This document shows positions 23,376 to 33,746 of a stretch of 64,000 nt of DNA, piece by piece (position 1 is the first letter of the stretch; each line of letters opens with the position of its first letter). Source of the DNA: Schistocerca nitens (lineage: Eukaryota > Arthropoda > Insecta > Orthoptera > Acrididae); the NCBI RefSeq assembly GCF_023898315.1, contig NC_064625.1:103402269-103466268 (forward strand), read 5' to 3'. A program made the translations under genes and the position numbers. The notes beneath the pieces were generated by a model. It did not search any database, was not told where the DNA came from, and worked only from the letters and a program-made list of their open reading frames with translations.

Positions 23376-23907
23376 ATTATTTAAAGTCGTAATCATTGGA
23401 GTTATCAATACTTAGGTTTGTGTTCCGGTGATATTTTTACTCTTGTCAGATGTTCCTGATAAATGCTTCCGCGTTTAGTTTTATATACAGATCTCTTAAA
23501 AATACCGTCTGTGAATTGAATTCTGTATATCATATTTTAATTCTGTTGTGATTTTCCACTTTGGTTTAGCTCTTTATTGTGTAGGAAATTACGGGAGAGG
23601 GAGTCCCAGCAAATTTGCTAGTTGTCGTTAAAGCTCTAATAGCAAAACAAACATTGAAGTGGATGTAAACAGATAGAAATAAGAACACGATGTAATCACC
23701 ATTATTATATAAATTTTATTTAACGACGCCATTGTTATCTAATAATAATGATAAGCATGAGGTATCAGTTCGTATGCAATAGGCTGCCAAAGATGACCTT
23801 ATTCTTTGCAAATGACAAAGTAATCACATAATATGCTAAAGTCAGCCCATAGACTGTGTTTATATTAAATACAACGTAATTTCGAAACATGTATATGTGG
23901 AACGAAT
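23376..23907. other. unclassified AT-rich sequence
   Basis: Nothing recognised. Confidence 0.35.
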
Positions 23908-24300
23908 GAATCACTGGAGTGAAACGTAAGTACGAAAATCGTGGAGGTGAATGCCAGGATGGTTAATAACGATTTTTAGTTGTCTCCGTTTTCCTTTACC
24001 CATCATCAGTCCGTGTTCGCACTTTGTGCTACTACAGCAATTTGCCCTGTCTTTCCACTATTCTTCCACTACAACTGTTTTGTTCAGGCCGACATTCCTT
24101 CTTGCACTGGTCTTGACTGAGTCAGTACATTGAGACCAGTGTAAGGAGGAGGAATGCGGACTGAAACAAAACAGTTTAGTAGACAAAGACAGAGGTACCA
24201 CAAATGTCGCAAACCGCTCTGAGGATGGATAAAGGAAAGCATAAACGGCAACTTGGCATTCGCCTGCGATTTTCGTACTTCTGATTGACGTCAGTGATTC
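23908..24300. repeat. foldback element FB4
   Basis: The ends gaatcactgg (23908) and cagtgattc (ending 24300) are inverted copies. Matching continues through gtacgaaaatcg/cgattttcgtac, gaatgcca/tggcattcg, and cactggtct/agaccagtg at the centre near 24118-24140. Arms are about 190-200 bp around a spacer of about 20 bp. It is a near-perfect palindrome layout with moderate divergence between arms. Non-coding. Confidence 0.82.
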
Positions 24301-24493
24301 GCATGCAGGAATATCATTACCGGTTAGTAAGCATTTATCCACGAGCATTCGCTTCCATTTTTTTTTAATTCAATCCAGAAAGTCACAAATAGCTGAATAC
24401 AATTAAACAAACCTTAGTACTTGTATTCCTGCAATTTTAAGGAACTGTCAAAAGAAACGTCCTTAGGTTTGGGTGTGGATATACTAATCTTGT

Positions 24494-24634
24494 GGTCCCG
24501 GCGGAGGTTTGAGTCCTCCCTCGGGCATGGGTGTGTGTGTTTGTCCTTAAGATAATTTAGCTGAAGTAGTGTGTAAGCTTAGGGACTGATGACCTTAGCA
24601 GTTAAGTCCCATAAGATTTCACACACATTTGAAC
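24494..24634 (+). mobile_element. SINE, head type C, 5'-truncated
   Basis: It begins inside the tRNA-like head (ggtcccggcggaggtttgag) and runs through tgggtgtgtgtgtttgtcct, agggactgatgaccttagca and cccataagatttcacacaca. A perfect 13-bp target-site duplication ATACTAATCTTGT lies at 24481-24493 and 24635-24647. That proves the 5' truncation happened at insertion. Confidence 0.93.
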
Positions 24635-24647
24635 ATACTAATCTTGT

Positions 24648-25058
24648 CAATAAAAACCTTTAACCCTTCAGCAAACCTACTGAAATTGTGTGGTGTTACT
24701 GTCAACGCTATTTTTAAGCTTCTATTTAATGTTCAATTATGTCGCGTAGTGTGTTTAAACCCCAAACTCTACAAGCTTCTGGCATTGCCATGGGAACATC
24801 TTCCGATCAGTTTCATTCCCGATTAAGGTAGTCGTGGACTTCAATGCTGTAATATTTCGCATCTTATTCGTAAAGGGACTATTATGTATGATTTTATTAT
24901 GTAAGCTTGTTACTCAGTCGGGATATAAGTTAGCAGTAAAGGAAACCAAGGTAGAATTCGAAAAAGGAATTAAAGATCGGGGACAATAAACAGAAATTAA
25001 ATCGAAATGAATTCGTTGAATGTGAATATCGTGACACCAGCTGTATTCGGTATCGATA
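24648..25058. other. unclassified AT-rich sequence
   Basis: Nothing recognised. The mariner at 25061 inserted at its right edge. Confidence 0.35.
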
Positions 25059-25219
25059 TACCAGGTGTACCGGTATGAAATGAGCGTTAAGATACAAATG
25101 TGTCGATAGGGAACATTTGTTGTGAACGAGCCTTAATTTTTTTATTTTATTTTTTTATTTTTTTGTTCGGTTGGTATAACATCTGTCAAAGATATTTAGT
25201 ATACATCAAGTCATGGAAC

Positions 25220-25411
25220 TGGTGGCCAAGCGGTTCTAGGCGCTACAGTCTGGAACCGCGCGACCGCTACGGTCGCAGGTTCGAATCCTGCCTTGGGCAT
25301 GGATGTGTGTGATGTCCTTAGGCTAGTTAGGTTTAAGTAGTTCTAAGTTCTAGGGGACTGATGACCTGAGATGTTAAGTCCCATAGTGCTCAGAGCCATT
25401 TGAACCATTTG
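25220..25411 (+). mobile_element. SINE, head type A, inside mariner M1
   Basis: The A box region is shortened (tggtggccaagcggttctag); the B box and body are complete. A perfect 12-bp target-site duplication AAGTCATGGAAC lies at 25208-25219 and 25412-25423. Mariner M2 has the uninterrupted sequence (inverse of catcaagtcatggaacaaac near 47622), so the empty site is visible in the same window. Confidence 0.96.
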
Positions 25412-25516
25412 AAGTCATGGAACAAACATCATCATATGTTTTCATCGTGTTAACAGTGTCTAATTTTGTACCAGAAAGTGATGACTTGCGGAAAGCATTA
25501 ATTTTTTTGTTTTCGT

Positions 25517-26494
25517 ATGAAAAAAAGTGCTGCAGAGTCGCATCGAATGCTCGTCGAGGCATATGGTGATCATGCTCTATCAAAAGCAACTTACAAAAGA
25601 TGGTTTCAACGCTTCAGAAATAATGATTTTGATGTCAGAAATGAAGAACACGGAAGACCACCAAAAAAGTTCGAAGACGCTGAATTGCAAGCAATATTGG
25701 ATGAAGATGATACTTTGAGTCAGAAGTAAATGGCATCAATGCTAAATGTTGCACAACAAACAATTTTTGACCGTTTTAAAGCTATGGGAAAGATCCAAAA
25801 GTGTGGAAAATGGGTGCCACATGAATTAAATGAAAGACAGGTGGAAAACCGAAAAACCATTTGTCAAATATTGCTTCAAAGACAAGAAAGAAAATCAGTT
25901 TTGCATCGAATTGTTACTGGCGATGAAAAATGGATTTATTTTAAGAATCCTAAACTGGATAAATCATGCGTTAATCCGGGACAACCATCAACATCGACTG
26001 CAAAACCAGATCGATTCGGCAAGAAGACAATGCTCTGTGTTTGGTGGGATCAGAAAGGTGTGGTGTATCATGAGCTTGTAAAACCCGGTGAAACTGTGAA
26101 TACTAATCGCTACAGACAACAAATGATCAATTTGAACTATGCATTGATCGAAAAAAGACCAGAATAGGCCAGAAGACATGGAAAAGTAATTGCTTTACAC
26201 GACAATTCACCTGCACACAAAGCAAAACTGGTTCAGGATACAATCAAAACACTTTATTGGGAACTGCTACCCCGTCCGCCGTATTCACCAGACTTGACCC
26301 CTTCCGACTACCATTTGTTTTCATCAATGGGACACGCATTGGCTGAGGAACACTCCGATTCCTACGAAGAAGTCGAAAATTGGGTGTCTGATTGGTTTGC
26401 TTCAAAAGACGAACATTTCAATTGGCGTGGTGTCCACAAATTGCCAAAAAGGTGGTCAAAATGTATAGAAAGCAATGGTCAGTACTTTGAATAA
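25517..26494 (+). pseudogene. mariner transposase (M1), broken
   Basis: Residues follow the mariner DD34D plan. An N-terminal helix-turn-helix pair (KKSAAESHRMLVEAYGDHAL, then ARxFKRW-like text and a GRPPK linker) is followed by WVPHELNERQ, the first catalytic aspartate in TGDEKWI, the second in LHDN with PAHKAK, and the third in PPYSPDLTPSDYH. The C-terminus is RWSKCIESNGQYFE. Compared with M2, an in-frame TAA replaces a Gln codon at 25727-25729 and a TAG replaces Trp at 26165-26167. All three catalytic aspartates are kept. Confidence 0.93.
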
Positions 26495-26599
26495 AATGTT
26501 TTTACTTTTCAATTCAAAATTAGTGTTTCATTTTCACAAAAAAAACGCTCATTTCATACCGGTACACCTGGTACTACCTATTAATACAATGCTACAATG

Positions 26600-26870
26600 G
26601 ACTAATGGCTAGCTCATCTGACACGGCTACCTATTGGCGACACGAAAAAATTTTTGACAGGCCGGGACTCGAACCCGGATTTGCCGGTTATCGCGAAGAG
26701 TCGCCGTAACCACCTAACTATTCGTGCACGCTTCCCACTTACGATAAGGGGGACATCCGGGTTCGAGTAAAGGTCCACAACAAATTTTCGTATATCACTA
26801 ATAGCTAGTATATCTACATCTAACACAGCTAATGTCAAGATATGCCCATTCAGCGAATTTATTTCAAATT
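26600..26870. mobile_element. tRNA-like SINE, possibly an inverted pair
   Basis: The minus strand 26731-26660 reads as a tRNA-like module: a gtgcacgaatagttaggtgg A-box region, then ccgggttcgagtcccgg as B box and T-arm. Just downstream a plus-strand copy of the distal part (acatccgggttcgagt, then ccacaacaaattttcgt) follows at 26741-26790. The two halves face each other, like the other foldback repeats here. Not a functional tRNA: the acceptor stem does not close. Confidence 0.55.
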
Positions 26871-26934
26871 CATTACGACAGCTGTCAGTCGTTATTAATG
26901 TGTGTCCATTGAGACATGCAGGTAAATAAACAAG

Positions 26935-27176
26935 TTAGCCGATGACATCGTAATTCTGTCAGAGGCGGCAAGAGAGAGGGGGGGGGGGGGGGGAGTCATT
27001 TGAAGGGGATACTTCTTGAGAAGGGGCTTTAAGATGGACATAACCAAAAATAAAACAAGGCTAATGGAATGACGTTGTTAAGTCAAACGACGGGGTCTGA
27101 TTAGGAAATGAAACGTTAAAGGTCCTAGAAGAGTTTTGCTGTTTGGCCAGAGAAACCGCTGACAACGAGGGAAATA
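26935..27176 (+). pseudogene. RTE-like LINE fragment
   Basis: It starts at the reverse transcriptase metal-binding motif, read ADDIVILSEAAR (the Phe is lost at the junction), and runs through MDITKNKTRLME to EEFCCLA. A 16-base G run (26978-26993) interrupts it where the copies elsewhere read KDLEEQLNGMD. It is immediately followed by a second copy starting at an earlier point of the same gene. Confidence 0.75.
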
Positions 27177-28158
27177 AACTATCAAATTCTGAAGGTGGCG
27201 GGGGTAAAATATAGGGAGCGAAAGGCTATTTACAATTTGTACAGAAACCAGATGGCAGTTATAAGAGTCGAGGGCATGAAAGGGAAGCAGTGGTTGGGAA
27301 GGGAGTGTGACAGGGTTGTAGCCTCTCCCCGATGTTATTCAATCTGTATATTGAGCAAGCAGTAAAGGAAACAAAAGAAAAATTCGGAGTAGGTATTAAA
27401 ATCCATGGAGAAGAAATTAAAACTACGTAAATCTGTCGGAGACAGCAAAGGACCTGGAAGATAAGCTGAACGGAATGGATAGTATCTTGAAAGGAGGATA
27501 TAAAATGAACATCAACAAAAGCAAAACAAGGATAATGGAATGTAGTCGAATTAAATCGGGTGATGCTGAGCGTATTAGATTAGGAAATGAGTTTTGCTAT
27601 TTGGGGAGGAAAATAACTGATGATGGTCGAAGTAGAGAGGATATAAAATGTAGACTGGCAATAGCAAGGAAAGAGTTTCTGAAGAAGAGAAATCTGTTAA
27701 CATCGAGTATAGATTTAAGTGTCAGGAAGTCGTTTCTGGAAGTATTTGTATGGAGTGCGGTCATGTATGGAAGTGAAACGTCGACGATAAATAGTTTGGA
27801 CAAGAAGAGAATAGAAGCTTTCGAAATGTGGTGGTACAGAAGAATGCTGTAGATTAGATGGGTAGATCACATAACTAATGAGGAGGTATTGAATAGGATT
27901 GGGGAGAAGGGAAATTTGTGACACAACTTGACTAGAAGAAGGGATCGGTTGGTAGGACATGTTCTGAGGCATGAAGGGATCACCAATTTAGTATTGGAGG
28001 GCAGCGCGGAGGGTAAAAATCGTAGAGGGAGACCAAGAGATGAATACACCAAGCAGATTCAGAAGGCTGTATGTTGCAGTAGGTACTGGCAGATGAAGGA
28101 GCTTGCACAGGATAGAGTAGCATGGAGTACTGCATCAAACAACAACAACAACCAAAGC
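27177..28158 (+). pseudogene. RTE-like LINE, 5'-truncated copy
   Basis: Contains GGKI..RERKAIYNLYRNQMAV, the GCSLSPMLFNLYIEQAVKET block, a damaged metal-binding region near 27420 (the FADD codons are deleted), and ORF 27475-27852 (DSILKGGYKMNINKSKTRIM, LGRKITDDGRSREDIKCRL, FEMWWYRRML). It ends with RDRLVGHVLRHEGITNLVLE and the QDRVAWSTASN terminus. It lies head-to-tail with 26935-27176 but is not its continuation, since the sequence restarts upstream. The 3' end runs into (AAC)n next to the Tc1-like element at 28161. Confidence 0.88.
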
Positions 28159-28160
28159 AA

Positions 28161-28774
28161 CACTGAGGTGACAAAACTCAAGGGATAGTGACACGCACAT
28201 ACACAGATGGCGGTAGTGACGCGTCCACAAGGTATGAAAGGGCTGTGCATTGGCGGAACTGCTATTTGTGTTCAGGTGATTGACGTGGAAAGGTTTCTGA
28301 ATTGATTATGTCCGCGCGGCGGAAAATTTGTATGCGAAATGGTAACTGGAGCTATAGCCATGGAACATTCCATTTTTTTGTTGTTGTTTTTTAGGGGGAG
28401 GAGACCAGACAGCGAGGTCATCGGTCTCATCGGATTAGGGAAGGAAGTCGGCCGTGCACTTTCAAAGGAACCATCCCGGCATTTGCCTGGAACGATTTAG
28501 AGAAATCACGGAAAACCTAAATCAGGATGGCCGGACGCGGGATTGAACCGTCGTCCTGCCGAATGCGAGATTCCATTTTGGAAGAGGGAATTCAGTATTA
28601 TGAGATCCACAATGTCAAGAGTGTGCCAGCATACCACATTTCAAGCACTGCGTATTATCACGGACAACACAGTGAGCGACGGTCTTCACTTAACGACCGA
28701 CAGCATCGTCGTTTGCGTAGAGTTGTTGATGCTAACAGACAACCTCCACTGCGTGAAATAAGCTTGGACTGTGT
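28161..28774 (+). mobile_element. Tc1-like transposon T3, 5' half
   Basis: It starts with a terminal repeat (cactgaggtgacaaaactca) that is the inverse of the end at 32662 (ttttgtcactccggtg). The 5' untranslated region and decayed N-terminal helix-turn-helix region follow, matching the related copy at 42658-43188 (for example ggacattccatt, ttcagtatt, agagtgtgcc). SINE b interrupts it at 28377-28569. It stops near 28774, and the 3' half of a similar element lies at 32041-32662. Confidence 0.75.
28377..28569 (-). mobile_element. SINE family b inside Tc1-like T3
   Basis: Minus-strand copy: gaacgacggttcaatcccgc-type B box near 28550, catcctgatttaggttttcc, atgccgggatggttcctttg, and 3' end gaccgatgacctcgctgtc. 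Target-site duplication ATTCCATTTT at 28367-28376 and 28570-28579. The related Tc1 copy at 42850 shows the uninterrupted site. Confidence 0.93.
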
Positions 28775-29108
28775 GAAGGATGGAGAAAGAAATCTAAGCA
28801 CTATCTATAGGACTTAACATCTGAGGTCATCAGTCCCCTAGACGTAGAACTACTTAAACCTAACTAACCTAGGGACATCACATACATCGATGCCCGAGGC
28901 AGGATTCGAACCTGCGACCGTAGCGGTCGCGCAGTTCCAGATTGAAGCGCTTAGAACCGCTCGGCCACAAAGACCGGCGAGAAAGAAATCGGCCGTGCCC
29001 TTTCAAAGGAACCACCACGGCATCTGCTCTGGGGCTATTTAGGGAAATAACAGAAAACCTAAACCTGGATGGCCGGACGCGGGTTTGATCCGTCGTCTTC
29101 CCGAATAC
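28775..29108 (-). mobile_element. SINE family b, split by a SINE A
   Basis: The minus-strand SINE b body is cut in two by the SINE A at 28795-28978. It includes ggccggacgcgggtttgatc as the head side and the actttccttctcc side at 28775-28794. Its 3' end (the gaccgatgacctc part) is missing. Confidence 0.8.
28795..28978 (-). mobile_element. SINE, head type A, inside SINE b
   Basis: Complete head (inverse of gccggtctttgtggccgagc and gcaggttcgaatcctgcctc) and body. Target-site duplication GAGAAAGAAATC at 28783-28794 and 28979-28990, which lies in the host SINE b. This makes three stacked insertions next to T3. Confidence 0.93.
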
Positions 29109-29482
29109 GAGTTGTGACGTCCCCTCTCCGCCGCGTGCTTATGTTGTCGACGCCCTAGAGCTGTTACTGCTACAGCTCGGTCGGTGGAGTCGAGACGCGA
29201 TGCGCGATGATGGATGTCTCCGTCGGTTGGCGAGAGACAAGATCTGAAAACGCTCTTGAGAAATCGTTCCTCACGTAATGATTAAAGTTTTTTATTTCGA
29301 GTCCGCACAGTTACCTTATTAACACGAACTGCGCACTCTGATTATCTTTTATGGTTTGAAGTTCAATTATTATGTGCTCGGTTAACACTTTAGTGCAGTA
29401 ATTGATGAATCTTCCCTCATGCGCATCGTCCACGTCACCAAAAGCTAGGAAAAAAGTTCAGTTGCAGATCGTATTTGTCGTT
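29109..29482. other. unclassified sequence
   Basis: Starts tgtgacgtcccctctccgc; moderately GC-rich for the first 150 bp. It is continuous with 30026-31021 once the tRNA-like repeat is removed. No gene recognised. Confidence 0.35.
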
Positions 29483-30012
29483 CCCAGAATGAGATTTTCA
29501 CTCTGCAGCGGAGTGTGCGCTGATATTAAACTTCCTGGCAGATTGAAACTGTGTGCCGGACCTAGACTCCAACTCGGGACCTTTGCCTTTCGCGGGCAAG
29601 TGCTCTACGTACTGAGCTACCCAAGCACGACTCACGCCCCATCCTCACAGCTTTACTTCTGCCGGTACCTCGTCTCCTACCTTCCAAACTTTACAGAAGC
29701 TCTCCTGCGAACCTTGCAGAACTAGCACTCCTGCAGAGTGAAAATATAATTCTGGAAACATTTCCCAGGCTGTGGCTAAGCTGTGTCTCCGCAATATCCT
29801 TTCTTTCAGGAGTGCTAGTTCTGCAAGGTTCGCAGGAGTGCTTCTGTAAAGTTTGGAAGGTAGGAGAAGAGGTACTGGCAGAAGTAAAGCTGTGAGGACG
29901 GGCCATGAGCCGTGCTTGGGTAGCTCAGTCGGTAGAGCACTTGCCCGCGAAAGGCAAAGGTCCCGAGTTGGAGTCTCGGTGGGGCACACAGTTTTAATCT
30001 GCCAGGAAGTTT
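29483..30012 (-). mobile_element. dispersed repeat with tRNA-like arms (foldback type)
   Basis: Both ends carry the same tRNA-like module in opposite orientation. The plus-strand module at 29912-29990 reads gtgcttgggtagctcagtcg, gtagagcacttgcccgcg, ggtcccgagttggagtctcg. The inverse module is at 29545-29630. The middle (29640-29890) is also an imperfect inverted repeat. An imperfect 13-bp duplication CGTATTTGTCGTT/CGTATTGCTCGTT lies at 29470-29482 and 30013-30025. Related copies are at 45285-45791 and 61435-61742. Non-coding; ORFs on both strands are artefacts. Confidence 0.85.
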
Positions 30013-30025
30013 CGTATTGCTCGTT

Positions 30026-31021
30026 GTTTGTTCGTTGCTAAGTAAAACTGTTCGCTCTATATGACGCAAGATCCATAGACACTCTTTAAGAATGTCTTAA
30101 TTTTCTTGCGTCCTAATATTATGTATGCCCAAACCTTCCTTGTCACAACTAACTGTCCATTTATTTCCTAGTTAAATAGTCACTGTTCATTCACTTTTGA
30201 TGAGCAATTACCAAATATTCATAGACTGATGGAGGCGACACGTTGAATTTCCACTTTTGATGAACAATTTTATTGTTTCTTTTCGCTAAATACTTTATAA
30301 ACATTGCGCCACGCGCACACACGGTTAATTAGCACTGGCAGTTCTGTTAGTTTCAAGTATCGTGACAATTACGACAGCTTTAACCCTCGGCGTAATTGTA
30401 TCTTCTTCATGCATTCGTGTGAATGTCTCCTACTCAAGACTAAACGTGTATTATAGTCCTGTGAAACTTTGTCCATTCCTTTGTATAAGTTCACTTATAT
30501 GATGATGAGTCCAATAATGCCTACTTCCGTCAAAAAGTCCAACAACTCGGTATATACAGTCAGCATACTATCTCGCTTCAAGTCTCTAGTCCGAATATCA
30601 GTTCACAAAATCCGTGCGTCTACGTCACGCAACAACGACTCTTAAAAGTAAAACAATCTCGTCACGCTCCGTTCGCTCAACTATGACTTGATAGCACGAT
30701 AGCTAGCAAGCAACTTACTTTTTCCGTGAATGAGCATTGTAGACGCATTGAATTTCTTCGTTGCGTTTACAACTCTCTTCCGCGTAAAAGTTATCTCTGA
30801 CCGACATTTTTTTGGACTTAACTTTCATGGTATTAATTTGCAGTTATTACTTAGATGTCTGACAAATAACTAAATATGACCTTTCTTTCTCCTTCCTTTA
30901 TACCAAAACACACTCTGTAATGCTTAATGTTGGTGTTTATCAAGACTTTCTGGTGTTATATCATCGGCAAAGTTGTCGTAACTTTTCCCTACTTTACATC
31001 GTGATGGTCTTTCCTAATTGG
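30026..31021. other. unclassified sequence
   Basis: About 1 kb without recognised genes. It lies between the tRNA-like repeat and the hAT element, and probably belongs with 29109-29482 to one larger unrecognised insert inside Tc1-like T3. Confidence 0.35.
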
Positions 31022-31029
31022 GTTTTGGG

Positions 31030-32023
31030 TAGGGTGACCAGAAGTCCGGATTAATCCGGACATGTCCTCCTTTTTAGCTTTTTAGCCTTTTTGTCCGGAC
31101 GGATTTTTACAGTATCCGGCTTTTTCGCAAAGTTGAGCGTAATACAGTTAAATTTACAATTCGTCCCGTTCTATTGCTTTTTTCTTAAATACGTTAGCTA
31201 TTGGCACAGCCTTCGTGATAAACACGCACGAAGGCGGTGTTAGTAGGTGGCACCAGGATCGTCGATGTTATCGTTGATCGATCTATAAGCGAATACAAAT
31301 ATCGATTATTTAAAATTTTCGTTTCATATCTTCGCTTTGTATTGGCTTGTCCTCCTGTAGTGCACGTGTGATTTATGATTGTAATTTTTAACCGAGTGAG
31401 TTACGTAAAATATTTGGCTATGCCTAAACTAAAGTGTACATTTTCTGATGCCCTTTCCTGCAAATATCCAGCTCTCAAGAAAGGGAAAAATGAATTTGAA
31501 GCGGAATGTAAGATATGTAGAGCTGGAACGTACCTCTTAGTGAGTGGCCAATAAAGGTAAGAAATAACTCGACAGATTAACTGTAATGATTTTATTTCAT
31601 TGTTTCATAGTCATTCAATTTATTTGTATTCGGAAGGTTAAAGTGCAGTTTACATTTCGTCAGCTGTTGCTTGAATTGTAGATGTTGGTAGCGGTGCGTC
31701 GAATGAAGGGAGGTGAATTGTCTTAAGTTTTTCGCTTTGTAAACAACTCCGTGTTGCTAACATAACAAAACAATTGACGCCACACTGTCACCACAATCAG
31801 TGTCTTTAAATTTTTTTATTGCTCAATTAACCACCACCTGACCATCAGTAACAATTAACTGTTAGTTTTACCGGTAATTCCTGGAAGTCACGTGACTTGT
31901 ACAAAGCTGATGGGTGGTATCCCTCATCTGCAGTTGACCCGTTTGATGTGTCCTCTTTTTTCTTTGTCTTCCTTGTTGAAGCTGTTTGTCCTTCTTTTTA
32001 AACAATTGCATCTGGTCACCCTA
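31030..32023 (+). mobile_element. hAT transposon, internally deleted
   Basis: Perfect 13-bp terminal inverted repeats TAGGGTGACCAGA (31030-31042) and TCTGGTCACCCTA (32011-32023) are flanked by a perfect 8-bp target-site duplication GTTTTGGG (31022-31029, 32024-32031). The 8-bp duplication is diagnostic of the hAT superfamily. At 994 bp it is too short for a full transposase; only an N-terminal zinc-finger exon remnant is recognisable (31420-31554). A non-autonomous deletion derivative. Confidence 0.95.
31420..31554 (+). pseudogene. N-terminal BED-type zinc finger remnant of a hAT transposase
   Basis: The frame begins MPKLKCTFSDALSCKYP, then KKGKNEFEAECKICRAGTYL, and stops after 44 codons. 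Start MPKxKCTFxDxLxxKYPxxKKG followed by ECxxCKAGTY is, from memory, the N-terminus of a hAT-related transposase family. The CxxC pair (C30, C33) would be half of a BED zinc finger. The expected continuation (SVANKG) appears in another frame just before the stop, so one base has been gained or lost. The rest of the gene is deleted. Confidence 0.6.
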
Positions 32024-32040
32024 GTTTTGGGGTTCATTAG

Positions 32041-32662
32041 GGTGTTACAGAGTCCAGTGGGAACAACACGACATCGCCTGAAGCGCGTCTCTTGCACCCG
32101 CGAGCATTATTGGTTAGACGCTAGACAACTGGAATACCGTCGCGTGGTCGGTGAGTCCCGATTTTGGTTGCTAAGACCTGTTAGGAAGGTTCAGATGTGG
32201 CGCAGACCCCCTAAGTCATGGACCCAAGTTGCCAACATGTCAATGTGCAGGTTGATAGTGGCTCCATGATATCAGTGACTACAAATGATTATGTCCGACT
32301 ACTTGGAGACCATTTACAGCCACTCACGGAGTTCGCATTCCGAAAAACGATGAAATTCTTATGGATGACACCGTGCCGTGTCATCAGGCCACAGTTCGCG
32401 ATTGGTTCGCGTTCTGGACATTTGAGCGAATGCTTTGGTCACCCAGACTACCCGACATGAATCCCATCTGACATTTATTGGACTTAATCGAGAGGTCAGT
32501 TGGTGCACAAAATCCTGCATGGAGGCAGCACGGTTCATTTTTTTCTGCATGGGACTTCCAACGACTTGTCGAGTCTATGCACCTCGACTACTACACCACA
32601 CGAGGCAAAAGGAGGTCCGACGCGATATTAGAAGATATCCCATACCTTTTGTCACTCCGGTG
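32041..32662 (+). mobile_element. Tc1-like transposon T3, 3' half
   Basis: Decayed transposase text: LDARQLEYRRVVGESRFWLL (WSDESRF region with the first aspartate lost as GESRF), VWRRP and DPSCQ, then in other frames the PDMNPI block (third catalytic region, 32450-32470) and a C-terminus near LVESMHLDYYTTRGKRRSDA. The right terminal repeat (ttttgtcactccggtg) ends at 32662. It continues the order of 28161-28774, with a middle part of about 100 bp missing that can be read in the related copy at about 43036-43135. Confidence 0.75.
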
Positions 32663-32848
32663 TATTAATTTATTAAATTCTACATCTCTCCATCTACATC
32701 CATACTCCGCAAGCTACCTGACGGTGTGTGGCGGAGGCTACCTTGAGTACCTCCATCGGCTCTCCCTTCTATTCCAGTCTCGTATGGTTCGTGGAAAGAA
32801 ATATTGTCGGTATGCCTCTGTGAGGGCTCTAATCTCTCTGATTTTATC

Positions 32849-33048
32849 AAATGGTTCAAATGGCTCTGAGCACTGTGGGAATTAACATCTTAGTTTATCA
32901 GTCCCATGGAACTTAGAACTACTTAAACCTAACTAACCTAAGGACATAACACACATCCATGCCCGATGCAGGATTCGAACCCGCGACCGTAGCGGTCGCG
33001 CGGTTCCAGACTGAAGCACCTAGAACCGCTCGGCCACACCGGCCGGCT
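32849..33048 (-). mobile_element. SINE, head type A, inside CR1-like LINE
   Basis: Full head and body on the minus strand. Perfect 12-bp target-site duplication TCTGATTTTATC at 32837-32848 and 33049-33060. Confidence 0.96.
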
Positions 33049-33558
33049 TCTGATTTTATCCTTATGGTCTCTTCGCGAGATATACGTAGGAAGGAGCAAA
33101 ATACTGCTTGACTCCTCGGTGAAGGTATGTTGTTGAAACTTCAACAAAAGCCTGCACCGAGCTACTGAGCGTTTCTCTTGCAGAGTCTTCCACTGGAGTT
33201 TATCCATCATGTCCGTAACGCTTTCGCGATCTCTAAATGATCCTGTAACGAAGCGCGCTGCTCTCCGTTGGATCTTCTCTCTCTCTTCTATCAACCCTAT
33301 CTGGTACGGATCCCACACCGGTGGGCAGCATTCAAGCAGTGGGCAAACAAGTGTACTGTAACCTATTTCCTTTGTTTTCGGATTGCATTTGCTTAGAATT
33401 CTTCAAATGAATCTCAGTCTGGCGCCTGCTTTACCGACGATTAATTTTGTATGGTCATTCCATTTTAAATCACTCCTATTGCCTACTCCCAGATAATTTA
33501 TGGAATTAACTGCTTCCAGTTACTGACCTGCTATATTGAAGCTAAATGATAAAGGATC

Positions 33559-33746
33559 GTAGTCGAGCGTTTCTAGGCGCTTCAGTCCGGAACCGCTCGC
33601 CTGCTACGGCCGCAGGTTCGAATCCTGCCTCGGGCATGGATGTATGTGATGGCCTTAAGTTAGTTAGGTTTAAGTAGTTCTAAGTTCTAGGAGACTGATG
33701 ACCTCAGATGTTAAGTCCCATAGTGCTCAGAGCCATTTGAACTATT
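33559..33746 (+). mobile_element. SINE, head type A, inside CR1-like LINE
   Basis: Plus-strand copy, slightly 5'-truncated (starts gtagtcgagcgtttctagg). Perfect 12-bp target-site duplication TGATAAAGGATC at 33547-33558 and 33747-33758. Confidence 0.96.

Larger units (their letters stand above)
25061..26571 (+). mobile_element. mariner transposon M1
   Basis: Terminal inverted repeats of 28 bp (ccaggtgtaccggtatgaaa at 25061; inverse ending 26571) are flanked by the TA duplication at 25059-25060 and 26572-26573. The only large insert is a SINE at 25220-25411. A second copy of the same family (M2, 46476-47755) lies in inverted orientation 20 kb away. Both ends are intact but the transposase gene is broken, so it could move only with enzyme supplied in trans. 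Confidence 0.95.

Noticed and set aside
29912-29990. Functional tRNA gene
   Set aside because: The A and B boxes are good, but the module recurs in inverted form within the same repeat and in two other copies, so it is repeat-borne; the acceptor stem was not seen to close properly.
29402-30069. Several overlapping ORFs on both strands
   Set aside because: They are readings of the tRNA-like foldback repeat in both orientations.
29109-31021. Solo terminal repeat of an LTR element starting tgtgacgtcccc
   Set aside because: No matching end, no second copy and no target duplication were found; left unclassified.
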